Assembly: GCA_000431315.1 (NCBI GenBank)
Contig: HF989698.1
Coordinates: 2,097-21,584 of the forward strand
Reading direction: 5' to 3'
DNA from: Brachyspira sp. CAG:484
GTDB taxonomy: Bacteria; Cyanobacteriota; Vampirovibrionia; Gastranaerophilales; Gastranaerophilaceae
DNA: 19,488 bases
Shown here: positions 1-6,169 of the stretch, piece by piece
Layout: each line of letters starts with the position of its first letter
Position numbering within the stretch: the stretch's first letter is position 1
The notes under the pieces: model-generated
What the model was told of the DNA's origin: nothing
What the model saw: only the letters and a program-made list of their open reading frames with translations
Databases searched by the model: none
Translations under genes and position numbers: made by a program

Positions 1-119
1 ATGTCGTAAGGAAACAGACGTGTATTCTCTTCAAAATTATCACTTAAAAAAGATTTTATCAGTCTTACTAATATTTCTCTTTTTAAATGTGATGTTTGTT
101 TTGGGGTGTTAATTGCCAT
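1..119 (-). CDS. N-terminal fragment, possible group B [FeFe]-hydrogenase (runs off left edge)
   Basis: The minus strand is open from an ATG at 117-119 through the window edge, giving 39 complete codons with no stop. The peptide begins MAINTPKQTSHLKREILVRL and continues with a stretch ending RLFPYD. A short helix of the type LKREILVRLIKxFL followed about 15 residues later by a proline/acidic turn is how monomeric group B [FeFe]-hydrogenases begin, ahead of their Cys-rich FeS region. That part, and the H-cluster motifs, lie outside the window, so this is a resemblance and not proof. The gene starts 40 nt after the stop of the [2Fe-2S] protein and on the same strand, so it is probably the next gene of the hydS operon. 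The ribosome-binding site is weak (GGAAACGAG just before the ATG). Co-transcription of a sensory HydS with a ferredoxin-dependent hydrogenase (HydA2) is known from Ruminococcus albus, which makes this assignment sensible. The alternative is an unrelated protein. Confidence 0.5.
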   Translation of the reverse strand, partial: MAINTPKQTSHLKREILVRLIKSFLSDNFEENTRLFPYD

Positions 120-159
120 TCTCTCGTTTCCATTCTATTTATTTTCGTACCACATAAAT

Positions 160-423
160 CTATTGTACGGCAAGCTTTTCATCGATTGCCTTCAAAACTT
201 TTTCTACAGTAGCTTCTTTAATTACATCTTCATCAACTTTTACATAAGGAGCTTTTGAAAATTCCCAGTCAATTGAGCATAAACCTAAACAAGGAACTCC
301 TGTAACTTCTACCTTATCACCATATTTGGCAGGTACAGTTTCAATTAATTCCTGTAAATTTGCAGAGCCCATCACAAAACATGTTGTTCCTAAACATACC
401 TTAACACTAACTTTTTTGTTCAT
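160..423 (-). CDS. Thioredoxin-fold [2Fe-2S] ferredoxin (NuoE/HydC-like), hydS operon
   Basis: This 87-residue protein has the four-cysteine signature of thioredoxin-like [2Fe-2S] ferredoxins: C10-x4-C15 near the N-terminus and C45-x3-C49 in the second half. The family covers NuoE and HydC subunits of NADH dehydrogenases and bifurcating hydrogenases, as well as free-standing electron carriers. It is a cytoplasmic electron carrier, probably for the hydrogenases of this operon. I chose the ATG at 421-423 because GGAAGG lies 9 nt upstream. A longer reading from GTG at 451-453 would add ten residues and overlap the phosphatase stop (GTGA), but it has no better ribosome-binding site. The gene follows the phosphatase and precedes the possible catalytic hydrogenase at the left edge. 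It is one of two such proteins in the operon, and their Cys spacings are the same (CX4C, CX3C). Its partner cannot be read from sequence alone. Confidence 0.85.
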   Translation of the reverse strand: MNKKVSVKVCLGTTCFVMGSANLQELIETVPAKYGDKVEVTGVPCLGLCSIDWEFSKAPYVKVDEDVIKEATVEKVLKAIDEKLAVQ

Positions 424-449
424 CTTTTTTACCCTTCCGAGGTTTATCC

Positions 450-1613
450 TCACATATACTGTACATTTACTTTTTTGAAATATTTATCTTGAAGTACACA
501 GGCGATTTTTTTAATAATGTTTTTTCGGATTTCTATTTCTATTGGTAATGCCGGATCATAATGCGCCTGATTCAGCTTTGCTCCAACCATAAAATTGATG
601 CAATCGCTATCCAATAAAAATTTTACCAACTTTCCGGCTGCGTTGTCAATATCCGGGGTACCGTTTTCTAAGTATTCTAAAGTTTTTGTCAATGTAAGAA
701 TACCCTCGGTTACCAGATCAACCCCTTCCATATAAGAACAGGCCGGAAGTTTGCCGATACTGATTGTTGTATCCATTGTAATTGGTCTGTTTAATTCGCG
801 TGAAATAAGATTAGCAGTTGTACCTCCGGCAATTGCTTTTTTGCCTTTAAAATTTGCAAACATTTCTGCATATTCTTTGTCTTTTTGCTGATGGTAAGGA
901 GGTCCTGTAAAAATAAGAGCTTCACGAGGTTCTCTGAAGTATAATACGCAGGCTGAAATATCATCTTTAGGTTTTCTGTCTGTTTCAATATTTCTCGCCT
1001 GGTTAACTATGTATTGTGAAAGTTCGGAACTTGAAATATCCGGATGTTGTGCAAGTTTGTCTTTTACAAGAACTATTAAACCTTCTCTTCTCAATCCGAG
1101 TTTTAGCCTTCCGCCGCCAAGACCAGCCTGTGTTACTCCGTCTGAGCAGAAAATCAAACGGTCGCCCAGTTTCAGTTTAGGTTTGTAGATTTTCAGCTTT
1201 CGGTTTTTAAATGTTTTTGACTGGATAGTTTCAAAAGCAGGTTCCATTATTTCGTTATCTCTAATCCATAGAAACTGCGGATTACCTTCTTCTACTATTT
1301 TTGCATTTCCATCATCGTTTACATCAATTGCAGAGAATGTGGAATAACTTATTCTTCTTACTTTACATACAGGAAGCGAGTTCATGATGATTTCGGCAGC
1401 CTGTCTTATCGGAATCTGCTGATTTTCGATAAATCTAAGAAGCATTGTAGCTGTCATACAGGAGAGGATGTTAGCTTTTATCCCGCTCCCGAGCCCATCT
1501 GAGAGTACTGCTATAAGACGTGATTCATCAGGATACCTCTTGGAAACAAAGTAATCTCCGTAAGCATTCTGATTATATTTTTTCATCTGACTGCAATCAA
1601 TATCTATAAACAT
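450..1613 (-). CDS. SpoIIE/PP2C-type serine/threonine phosphatase of the H2-sensing operon
   Basis: Residues about 1-228 form a PP2C-like phosphatase of the SpoIIE family. The metal-binding acidic residues are all visible: D20 in AYGDYF, D39 in LSDGLGSG, D158 in FCSDGVTQ and D217-D218 in KPKDDIS. It should therefore be an active Mn/Mg-dependent phosphoserine/threonine phosphatase. Residues about 230-387 are an additional domain, starting around TGPP and including AIAGGTTANLISRELNRP, which is not part of the phosphatase fold and whose function I do not know. The ATG lies 7 nt after the hydS stop, with GGAG inside the end of hydS, so the two are probably translationally coupled. Group C sensory hydrogenases are known to occur beside such phosphatases. 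The likely role is to dephosphorylate an unidentified target in response to HydS. No partner kinase or anti-sigma factor is in the window. The gene is intact and of normal length. Confidence 0.85.
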   Translation of the reverse strand: MFIDIDCSQMKKYNQNAYGDYFVSKRYPDESRLIAVLSDGLGSGIKANILSCMTATMLLRFIENQQIPIRQAAEIIMNSLPVCKVRRISYSTFSAIDVNDDGNAKIVEEGNPQFLWIRDNEIMEPAFETIQSKTFKNRKLKIYKPKLKLGDRLIFCSDGVTQAGLGGGRLKLGLRREGLIVLVKDKLAQHPDISSSELSQYIVNQARNIETDRKPKDDISACVLYFREPREALIFTGPPYHQQKDKEYAEMFANFKGKKAIAGGTTANLISRELNRPITMDTTISIGKLPACSYMEGVDLVTEGILTLTKTLEYLENGTPDIDNAAGKLVKFLLDSDCINFMVGAKLNQAHYDPALPIEIEIRKNIIKKIACVLQDKYFKKVNVQYM

Positions 1614-1620
1614 TCAGATT

Positions 1621-3345
1621 TTACTCCCCGTCTTTTTGTTCATCTTCTTTATCTTCAAAGTCATTTGCGATAGAGCTTAGAAGTGTTTCGGTTTCTACCA
1701 TGTGTTCCCCTAGCAGACAGGCAATTTCCTGAACAATTGAAATATTTTTGGAGATAACCTCGTGTGCTTTTTGGGAAATTTTTTCTCTATTGGTTTCAGA
1801 TTGGGTTACGTCAGAAATAACTGCACCTACAATCTCATTTTCTTCAATTGTAAACACGCTTATATCATATAGACGGTTTTTTACTGCATAACGTTCCTTG
1901 TGCAGATCTTTTCCGGATTTTAAAATAGTTTTAAATAAGTCGGAAAAATCTATTATTCTGTCTAATGCTGCTCCGGTAAGCCCTTCCGGTCTTGCTTTGA
2001 ATATGTCATACATGTCGCCGGTAAACATTTTCATAAAACTTTCGTTGGCTTCGATAATATTCATACTGCTGTCAACCATAACAACAGCTGCAGGCATACA
2101 ACGTACAAGTGCGGCAGCCTTCCTCATTGCTATTTTTCTCATATATGAAACACACATTGATGTTTCAGCATCTCCGTCCAGAAGTGCTTTTGCCAGATCT
2201 CGGCAGGTTGCATAGCCGCATCCTCCGCAGTTTAACTCATCATCAACTGTGTGTTTGCCTATTTTCTTTAGTGTTTTCAAAATATCTTCTATCGGATACT
2301 GTGAGTTAACTATTTTCTTTTCATGTATTTCATAAGGAACGACTATTGACGGAGCTTTAGGAATGACTTCTCTGTCTTTTACCTTTGTCAGCACATCTGA
2401 TACAACGCTGATACCTGCTTTTTCTGTAGAAATACAAGGTCCTGCAACGCAGCCGCCTTCGCATGACAGAGCTTCTACAAATATTACCCGGTCGAGTTTT
2501 TCAGGATTAAGTTTATGCAGAGCCTTGTCAAAGGATTCCAAGCCTGCAATGTCCATAAGCTGGACTTCTTTTTTTATACCAATTCTTTTTATTGTTTCAT
2601 TCATTCCGCCGTCAATAGGATATAAAGCTCCTTCATATGCCGTATTAGGCACAAATTTGTTCTGCGGATCTACAGGAACTGTTGATGTGTCTACTATTTC
2701 GTCATGAAACCAAACTTTTAACTCTTCAAAAGTAAGGGCAACATCGAATAAGCCGCTGTATTTAACTTCATTTTTCTTTCCAATGCAAGGACCGATGAAT
2801 ACAATTGCTATATCATCACCGTATTTTTCTCTAAGCATCTTTGCATGTGTCATGGCAGGAGAGCCCAGAGGTGTAATATATTTTGTAAATTCCGGGTGGT
2901 ATAGTCTTACAAAATCAACTATTACAGGGCAGGCACTTGATATAAACAGTCCTTTTTCTGCTTCATTAAGCATTTGTGCTGTTTTAATTGAAACTTCCTG
3001 TGCCCCAAGCGCTGTTTCAGATACATCTTTAAATCCAAGCTTTTTTAATAATGAGATCATTTTTTCAGGCGAATATTCAAATACTCCGCTCCAGCTTGGC
3101 GCAAGCGATACATAAACATCTTTTTGGGCAAGGATTAAGTTTTTTGCTTTATCAATATCAACGCGCACACGCTTTGCATTTGAAGGGCAAGCTTTTACAC
3201 AGTGTCCGCATGCTATACATTTTTCAGGAATAACAGAAGCGTGTCCGTTTTCAATTTTGATAGCTTTTACAAGACACTCCCTGACGCACCTGTAGCAGTC
3301 ATGGCATTCATTTGACAGCGTGTAGACAGGATATTGGTTATTCAT
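1621..3345 (-). CDS. hydS: Sensory [FeFe]-hydrogenase HydS (group C) with PAS domain
   Basis: The domain order over 574 residues is as follows. An N-terminal 2x[4Fe-4S] ferredoxin has C14/C17/C20/C24 and C43/C46/C49/C53. The H-cluster domain has ligands C139 (SSACP), C187 (IGPCIGKKNE), C295 and C299 (ALSCEGGC). A [4Fe-4S] module follows (CGGCGYATC, C373/C376/C381, plus C398). A PAS domain occupies about 412-525, and a helical tail ends in an acidic stretch. Catalytic hydrogenases have Cys-Cys-Pro in the first motif. Here the proton-relay Cys is Ala138, and the residue before Pro-Cys in the second motif is Gly185 in place of Met. Both changes are known hallmarks of the putative H2 sensor HydS of Thermotoga maritima, so this is probably a slow, signalling hydrogenase. 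It is expected to be cytoplasmic, since no signal peptide is seen. The ribosome-binding site is AAGGAG 11 nt before the ATG. It lies between two redox/signalling genes on the same strand. H-cluster assembly needs HydE, HydF and HydG; only hydF is seen here. Confidence 0.92.
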   Translation of the reverse strand: MNNQYPVYTLSNECHDCYRCVRECLVKAIKIENGHASVIPEKCIACGHCVKACPSNAKRVRVDIDKAKNLILAQKDVYVSLAPSWSGVFEYSPEKMISLLKKLGFKDVSETALGAQEVSIKTAQMLNEAEKGLFISSACPVIVDFVRLYHPEFTKYITPLGSPAMTHAKMLREKYGDDIAIVFIGPCIGKKNEVKYSGLFDVALTFEELKVWFHDEIVDTSTVPVDPQNKFVPNTAYEGALYPIDGGMNETIKRIGIKKEVQLMDIAGLESFDKALHKLNPEKLDRVIFVEALSCEGGCVAGPCISTEKAGISVVSDVLTKVKDREVIPKAPSIVVPYEIHEKKIVNSQYPIEDILKTLKKIGKHTVDDELNCGGCGYATCRDLAKALLDGDAETSMCVSYMRKIAMRKAAALVRCMPAAVVMVDSSMNIIEANESFMKMFTGDMYDIFKARPEGLTGAALDRIIDFSDLFKTILKSGKDLHKERYAVKNRLYDISVFTIEENEIVGAVISDVTQSETNREKISQKAHEVISKNISIVQEIACLLGEHMVETETLLSSIANDFEDKEDEQKDGE

Positions 3346-3397
3346 CTTTTTTCAAACTCCTTTTTTTGTTTATCAAATTATGCAGAAATTAAAATAA

Positions 3398-3631
3398 TTA
3401 TTTGGCGGTAGATTTCAGAATTTTTTCCAGTTTTTCTTCATTCATTTCAGTATATTCTACACCGTCAATTATTATATTAGGTCCTGTTGCACATTTACCT
3501 TCACAGCGGTTTCCTGCCAATTCAATTTCTGCTTCTAAACCATTTTCTTTTATATATTTTTCAATAAATTCGAGATTTTGGTCATTTCCTCGTGCAAAGC
3601 AGGAACTTCCCATACATACTGTTATTTTCAT
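3398..3631 (-). CDS. Small thioredoxin-fold [2Fe-2S] ferredoxin, first gene of the hydS operon
   Basis: This 77-residue protein carries C6-x4-C11 and C43-x3-C47, the [2Fe-2S] ligand pattern of the (2Fe-2S) ferredoxin-domain family. It is a small soluble electron carrier. As the first gene behind the operon promoter, 52 nt before hydS, it is a good candidate to pass electrons to or from the ferredoxin domain of HydS. The start at 3629-3631 is well supported: GAGAGGA lies 4-5 nt upstream and the predicted transcript start is about 18 nt upstream of the ATG. It shares ligand spacing with the protein at 160-423, but the two are otherwise quite different, so they are not a recent duplication. Confidence 0.85.
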   Translation of the reverse strand: MKITVCMGSSCFARGNDQNLEFIEKYIKENGLEAEIELAGNRCEGKCATGPNIIIDGVEYTEMNEEKLEKILKSTAK

Positions 3632-3655
3632 TATTATCCTCTCAATTATACTCTT

Positions 3656-3684
3656 ATTTTAGCGTATTCCGTCTAATATGGCAA
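3656..3684 (-). promoter_or_regulatory. Sigma-70-type promoter of the hydS operon
   Basis: On the minus strand, TTGCCA (3679-3684) and TAAAAT (3656-3661) are separated by exactly 17 nt. Each differs from the consensus at one position. Transcription would start near 3649, giving a leader of about 18 nt that contains the GAGAGGA ribosome-binding site. The -35 box is only 11 nt away from the -35 box of the divergent plus-strand promoter at 3696-3724, so the two may compete or be co-regulated. Confidence 0.6.
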
Positions 3685-3695
3685 GTTATGTTATC

Positions 3696-3724
3696 TTGCA
3701 AAGCTGTATTAAAAATGTTATAAT
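3696..3724 (+). promoter_or_regulatory. Sigma-70-type promoter of the structured RNA / mini-ORF unit
   Basis: TTGCAA (3696-3701) and a perfect TATAAT (3719-3724) are separated by 17 nt on the plus strand. The predicted start is near 3731, a few nucleotides before the paired part of the RNA described next. It is divergent from the hydS promoter. Confidence 0.65.
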
Positions 3725-3730
3725 AAAAAC

Positions 3731-3900
3731 AATACAGTGGACTGTCAATTCTTTCAGTATGTGTATATCTTTTCTCAAACACGCTTCCGCACAATAAACC
3801 TGATAGGATTTTCGTAAACCCGGTATTGTCGTGCCTCAGGCACCGCTAACGTTTCGAAAACATATACACATACCGGAAGTAAAAAGCAGACACCAGCACA
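3731..3900 (+). ncRNA. Structured RNA with a long closing stem (6S-like shape, family unproven)
   Basis: The closing stem can be read directly: 3751-3755 with 3875-3879, 3757-3768 with 3862-3873 (GTATGTGTATAT with ATATACACATAC, 12 perfect pairs), and 3770-3774 with 3856-3860. That is 22 pairs broken only by two single mismatches; AAAC 3777-3780 can add four more with GTTT 3851-3854. Inside is an open region with a small hairpin on its 3' side (GTGCC-TCA-GGCAC, 3831-3843) and an apical stem (ACAATA 3791-3796 with TATTGT 3824-3829). A long closing stem, a central bubble with a hairpin in its 3' strand, and an apical arm is the layout of 6S RNA, and the length (about 160-170 nt) fits. I cannot identify conserved 6S bases, so the family is a hypothesis. 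It could instead be the leader of the mini-ORF at 3973. No long ORF crosses it. The 3' end is uncertain. Confidence 0.5.
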
Positions 3901-3972
3901 TTAAAATAAACAATAAATATTTTTTCTTAAAAAATAAAAATCAACATTACAACTAAAAAAGGAGGATTAAGT

Positions 3973-4020
3973 ATGGAAAACACAGTAATAGCAAGACTTT
4001 TCGGGGGGGGGGCAACCTAA
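3973..4020 (+). CDS. Mini-ORF with a ten-G tract, 15 codons as assembled (frameshifted or phase-variable)
   Basis: The ATG at 3973 is preceded by AAGGAGG (3959-3965), 7 nt away, the best ribosome-binding site in the window. As given, it encodes MENTVIARLFGGGAT and stops at 4018-4020. The stop follows a run of exactly ten G (4003-4012), very unusual in this AT-rich DNA. With nine G the frame would run to TGA at 4079-4081, inside the 3' arm of the terminator, giving a basic 35-residue protein with QPNLSEIPAKKRERSQPQRE after the glycines. With eight or eleven G it would read through the terminator to TAG at 4100-4102, giving a peptide of about 43-44 residues. The nine-G product looks the most natural because it ends exactly where the transcript should end. 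I do not recognise the protein. The tract may be a phase-variation switch, a disabling frameshift, or an assembly error in a homopolymer. Confidence 0.45.
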   Translation: MENTVIARLFGGGAT

Positions 4021-4053
4021 TCTTAGCGAAATACCTGCGAAAAAACGAGAGCG

Positions 4054-4087
4054 AAGTCAGCCACAACGGGAATATGGCTGATTTTTT
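4054..4087 (+). terminator. Intrinsic terminator of the structured RNA / mini-ORF unit
   Basis: AAGTCAGCCA (4054-4063) pairs with TGGCTGATTT (4075-4084), 10 pairs including one G-U, with an 11-nt loop. The stem runs into six T (4082-4087). With the promoter at 3696-3724 it defines a plus-strand transcript of about 355 nt. Confidence 0.7.
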
Positions 4088-4121
4088 AGTGAAAAGAATT
4101 TAGATGAATATAAGTTAAAGA

Positions 4122-4150
4122 TTGAAAAAATATAAGTTATAATATATAAT
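4122..4150 (+). promoter_or_regulatory. Near-consensus promoter of the pilin-like gene
   Basis: TTGAAA (4122-4127), a 17-nt spacer, and a perfect TATAAT (4145-4150) lie on the plus strand. A second TATAAT at 4138-4143 has no -35 at a good distance. The predicted start is near 4157, about 19 nt before the pilin ATG, with AAGGA at 4161-4165 as the ribosome-binding site. It lies just downstream of the terminator at 4054-4087, so the pilin gene is an independent unit. Confidence 0.65.
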
Positions 4151-4175
4151 AGAAATAAGAAAGGAAATCGCAGGT

Positions 4176-4916
4176 ATGAAAAATGGATTCACTTTAGCCG
4201 AGGTGTTGATAACCTTAGGTATAATAGGAGTGGTTGCAGCAATGACTTTGCCAACACTTAATCAGAAGAATAACGAAAAGGTCATGGTATCAAAATTGAA
4301 AAAGAGTTACTCTATAATGCAGCAGGCTTATCTTATGGCAGTCAGAGATAAGGGTACACCTGATCAGTGGGGGCTGGTTAATGATATTAATACTGATCAG
4401 GATGTAGATGATATTAATGATGTTAACAATTTCCTTTACCATATGAAAGATTATTTAAAAATTACAAAATATTGCGGCACTAAATCAGAAGGATGCTGGG
4501 TTGATACGAAAGGGTTGCATGGACGTCCCGCATTTGACTCCGAAAGCAGAAAGATATATTCAAAAGCTTTGCTGGCAGACGGTTCTCAGATTTTAACTCT
4601 TGTGGCTAGTCCAAGCTGTACAGCGCAATATGGTCAGATTAAGGACGTTTGTGGAGTTTATAGAATTGATGTGAACGGTAAACAACCTCCAAATACTATG
4701 GGAAAAGATACATTTACCTTTTATATAACAAAAACGCGTATAGTTCCTGCCGGCTCTCAAATGGAAGAAGGAGGCAGTTACAGTTTTACAAATAGCTGTA
4801 AAGATGCAAAAACACATGAAGGCAGAGGCTGTACCGCGTGGGTTTTATATAATGAAAATCAGGATTACCTCCACTGTAGTGATTTGAGCTGGGATGGCAA
4901 GAAAACCTGCAAATAG
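4176..4916 (+). CDS. Type IV pilin / pseudopilin-like protein, cysteine-rich
   Basis: The 246-residue protein starts MKNG|FTLAEVLITLGIIGVVAA. The prepilin peptidase site falls after Gly4, a Phe becomes residue 1 of the mature protein and a Glu residue 5. The hydrophobic helix that follows is the class III methylation/assembly segment. The protein should be processed at the inner membrane and assembled into a type IV pilus or a type II secretion pseudopilus. The globular part (about residues 40-246) holds eight cysteines in four close pairs (CGTKSEGC, SCTAQYGQIKDVC, SCKDAKTHEGRGC and HCSDLSWDGKKTC), suggesting disulfides in the exported domain. Its own promoter lies immediately upstream. No other pilus or secretion gene is nearby. 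It ends 6 nt from the end of hydF, which is convergent. The leader and the overall style are typical of multi-copy pilin-like proteins in Gastranaerophilales. Its exact role (pilus, secretion, DNA uptake) cannot be read from sequence. Confidence 0.85.
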   Translation: MKNGFTLAEVLITLGIIGVVAAMTLPTLNQKNNEKVMVSKLKKSYSIMQQAYLMAVRDKGTPDQWGLVNDINTDQDVDDINDVNNFLYHMKDYLKITKYCGTKSEGCWVDTKGLHGRPAFDSESRKIYSKALLADGSQILTLVASPSCTAQYGQIKDVCGVYRIDVNGKQPPNTMGKDTFTFYITKTRIVPAGSQMEEGGSYSFTNSCKDAKTHEGRGCTAWVLYNENQDYLHCSDLSWDGKKTCK

Positions 4917-4922
4917 ATAGAT

Positions 4923-6116
4923 TTAACTGAATATTCGCATTGCTCTGTCAAGAATTCCCAGGCAGTAAGAGATTGTAATGCCGTAATTTGTTACGGGTAT
5001 TCCGGCTTCATTTGCTTTTAAAATTCTTGAAAGGATTTCCCGCCGGTTTGTCATACAGGCGCCGCAGTGGATTATCAGTTTGTAACTGCTTATGTCCGGA
5101 AAATCATGACCTGCAAAGTTTTCTATAATAAGATTTTTTCCTGTTTTTTTTCGCAAAAGAGCAGGAATTTTTACCCTGCCTATATCATCTTCAATTGCAT
5201 GGTGTGTACAGCTTTCCAAAATAAGCACCTTATCACCGTCTTTCAGATTTGAGATTGCTTCTGCTCCTATGCGAAAAGCGTAAAGATCTCCCTTAAGTCT
5301 TGCAAAAAGTATTGAAAACGATGTAAGAGGAATGTTTTCCGGAACTATTTCAGATACTGTTTTAAATGCTTGAGAATCTGTTATAACAAGAGCAGGAGGT
5401 TCTTTTAAATTATCCAATGCCTGTTTAAGTTCGCTTTCTTTGACCACATAGCTCAAGCAGCTGCTGTCAAGCAAATCGCGTAGAGTTTGCACCTGAGGTA
5501 AAATAAGTCTTCCCTTCGGAGCCTCTTTATCTATAGGAATAACAAGGATTACCGTACTCTTTGGAGGAATTAAATCGCCTGCAATCGCGGGGGAATTTAC
5601 AAACTCTTCAGGCAGCATTTGTACCAGTTTTTCTTTGAACTTAAATACAATATCTTTGTCATCGTACGCTGAGGTTATAATTATGTTTTCTGTATAATCT
5701 TTGATTTGTGCCAGTTTTTTGTCCGAAATCGGCTCTAAATCAGTTTTATTTATAACTACCAGGTATGGAATTTTCAGTTCGGTAATTTGTTCAATAAGTT
5801 GTTTTTCATATTCGTCTATACCGTTGTAATCACAGACAATAACTGCAATATCTGTACGGTTTATGACTTTCAGTGTTTTTTCGATGCGTTCATCTCTCAA
5901 TGCGGTTTTGTCATCTATTCCGGCTGTATCCATAAAGTTGACCGGACCTACCGGCAGAAGTTCCATTGATTTTTCCACAACATCAGTTGTTGTTCCGGCT
6001 ATTTCAGAAACTATAGAAACATCCTGATTTGTTAATCTATTCAGTAATGCAGATTTGCCGGCATTTGTTTTGCCGAAAATCCCTATGTGCAGCCTCATTG
6101 ATTTTAATGTTTTCAT
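4923..6116 (-). CDS. hydF: [FeFe]-hydrogenase maturation GTPase HydF
   Basis: HydF is the scaffold on which the binuclear iron site of the H-cluster is built before transfer to the hydrogenase. The N-terminal GTPase domain shows the P-loop GKTNAGKS (15-22), GTTTD (41-45), DTAG (63-66) and NKTD (123-126). The C-terminal FeS domain has the HydF signature C303-x-H305-x44-H350-C351-x2-C354, which binds a [4Fe-4S] cluster. The length, 397 residues, is normal. The start at 6114-6116 is the first ATG of the frame. A Met seven residues in (before RLHIGIFGKTNAG) is possible, and neither has a strong ribosome-binding site, so the start is only moderately certain. The gene stands alone, not in the hydS operon, and hydE and hydG are not in the window. 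It would serve HydS and the possible hydrogenase at the left edge. The nearby pilin gene is convergent and unrelated. Confidence 0.93.
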   Translation of the reverse strand: MKTLKSMRLHIGIFGKTNAGKSALLNRLTNQDVSIVSEIAGTTTDVVEKSMELLPVGPVNFMDTAGIDDKTALRDERIEKTLKVINRTDIAVIVCDYNGIDEYEKQLIEQITELKIPYLVVINKTDLEPISDKKLAQIKDYTENIIITSAYDDKDIVFKFKEKLVQMLPEEFVNSPAIAGDLIPPKSTVILVIPIDKEAPKGRLILPQVQTLRDLLDSSCLSYVVKESELKQALDNLKEPPALVITDSQAFKTVSEIVPENIPLTSFSILFARLKGDLYAFRIGAEAISNLKDGDKVLILESCTHHAIEDDIGRVKIPALLRKKTGKNLIIENFAGHDFPDISSYKLIIHCGACMTNRREILSRILKANEAGIPVTNYGITISYCLGILDRAMRIFS

Positions 6117-6169
6117 TTTTTATTTTTACCCTTTTGCCAGTTTCGTCTGCTTGTAATGGTCGTTGGCAG

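Noticed and set aside
451..453. GTG as an upstream start for the [2Fe-2S] protein
   Set aside because: The ATG at 421-423 has a better-placed ribosome-binding site, and the extra ten residues lie outside the family domain.
2783..3115. Plus-strand ORF of 110 residues inside hydS
   Set aside because: It is antisense to a well-conserved catalytic domain, with no promoter or ribosome-binding site; the other opposite-strand frames in hydS and nrdJ are alike.
3645..3650. TATAAT on the minus strand as the -10 box of the hydS operon
   Set aside because: It would start transcription inside the ribosome-binding site and has no -35 at a good distance; TTGCCA-17-TAAAAT just upstream fits better.
3791..3830. 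TPP riboswitch, because of the bases AACCTGAT
   Set aside because: The other conserved TPP parts (CTGAGA and the matching helix) are absent, and the downstream context is not a thiamine gene.
3731..3900. SRP RNA, tmRNA or RNase P RNA
   Set aside because: No GGAA-loop SRP motif, no tRNA-like CCA end and no RNase P core bases are visible.
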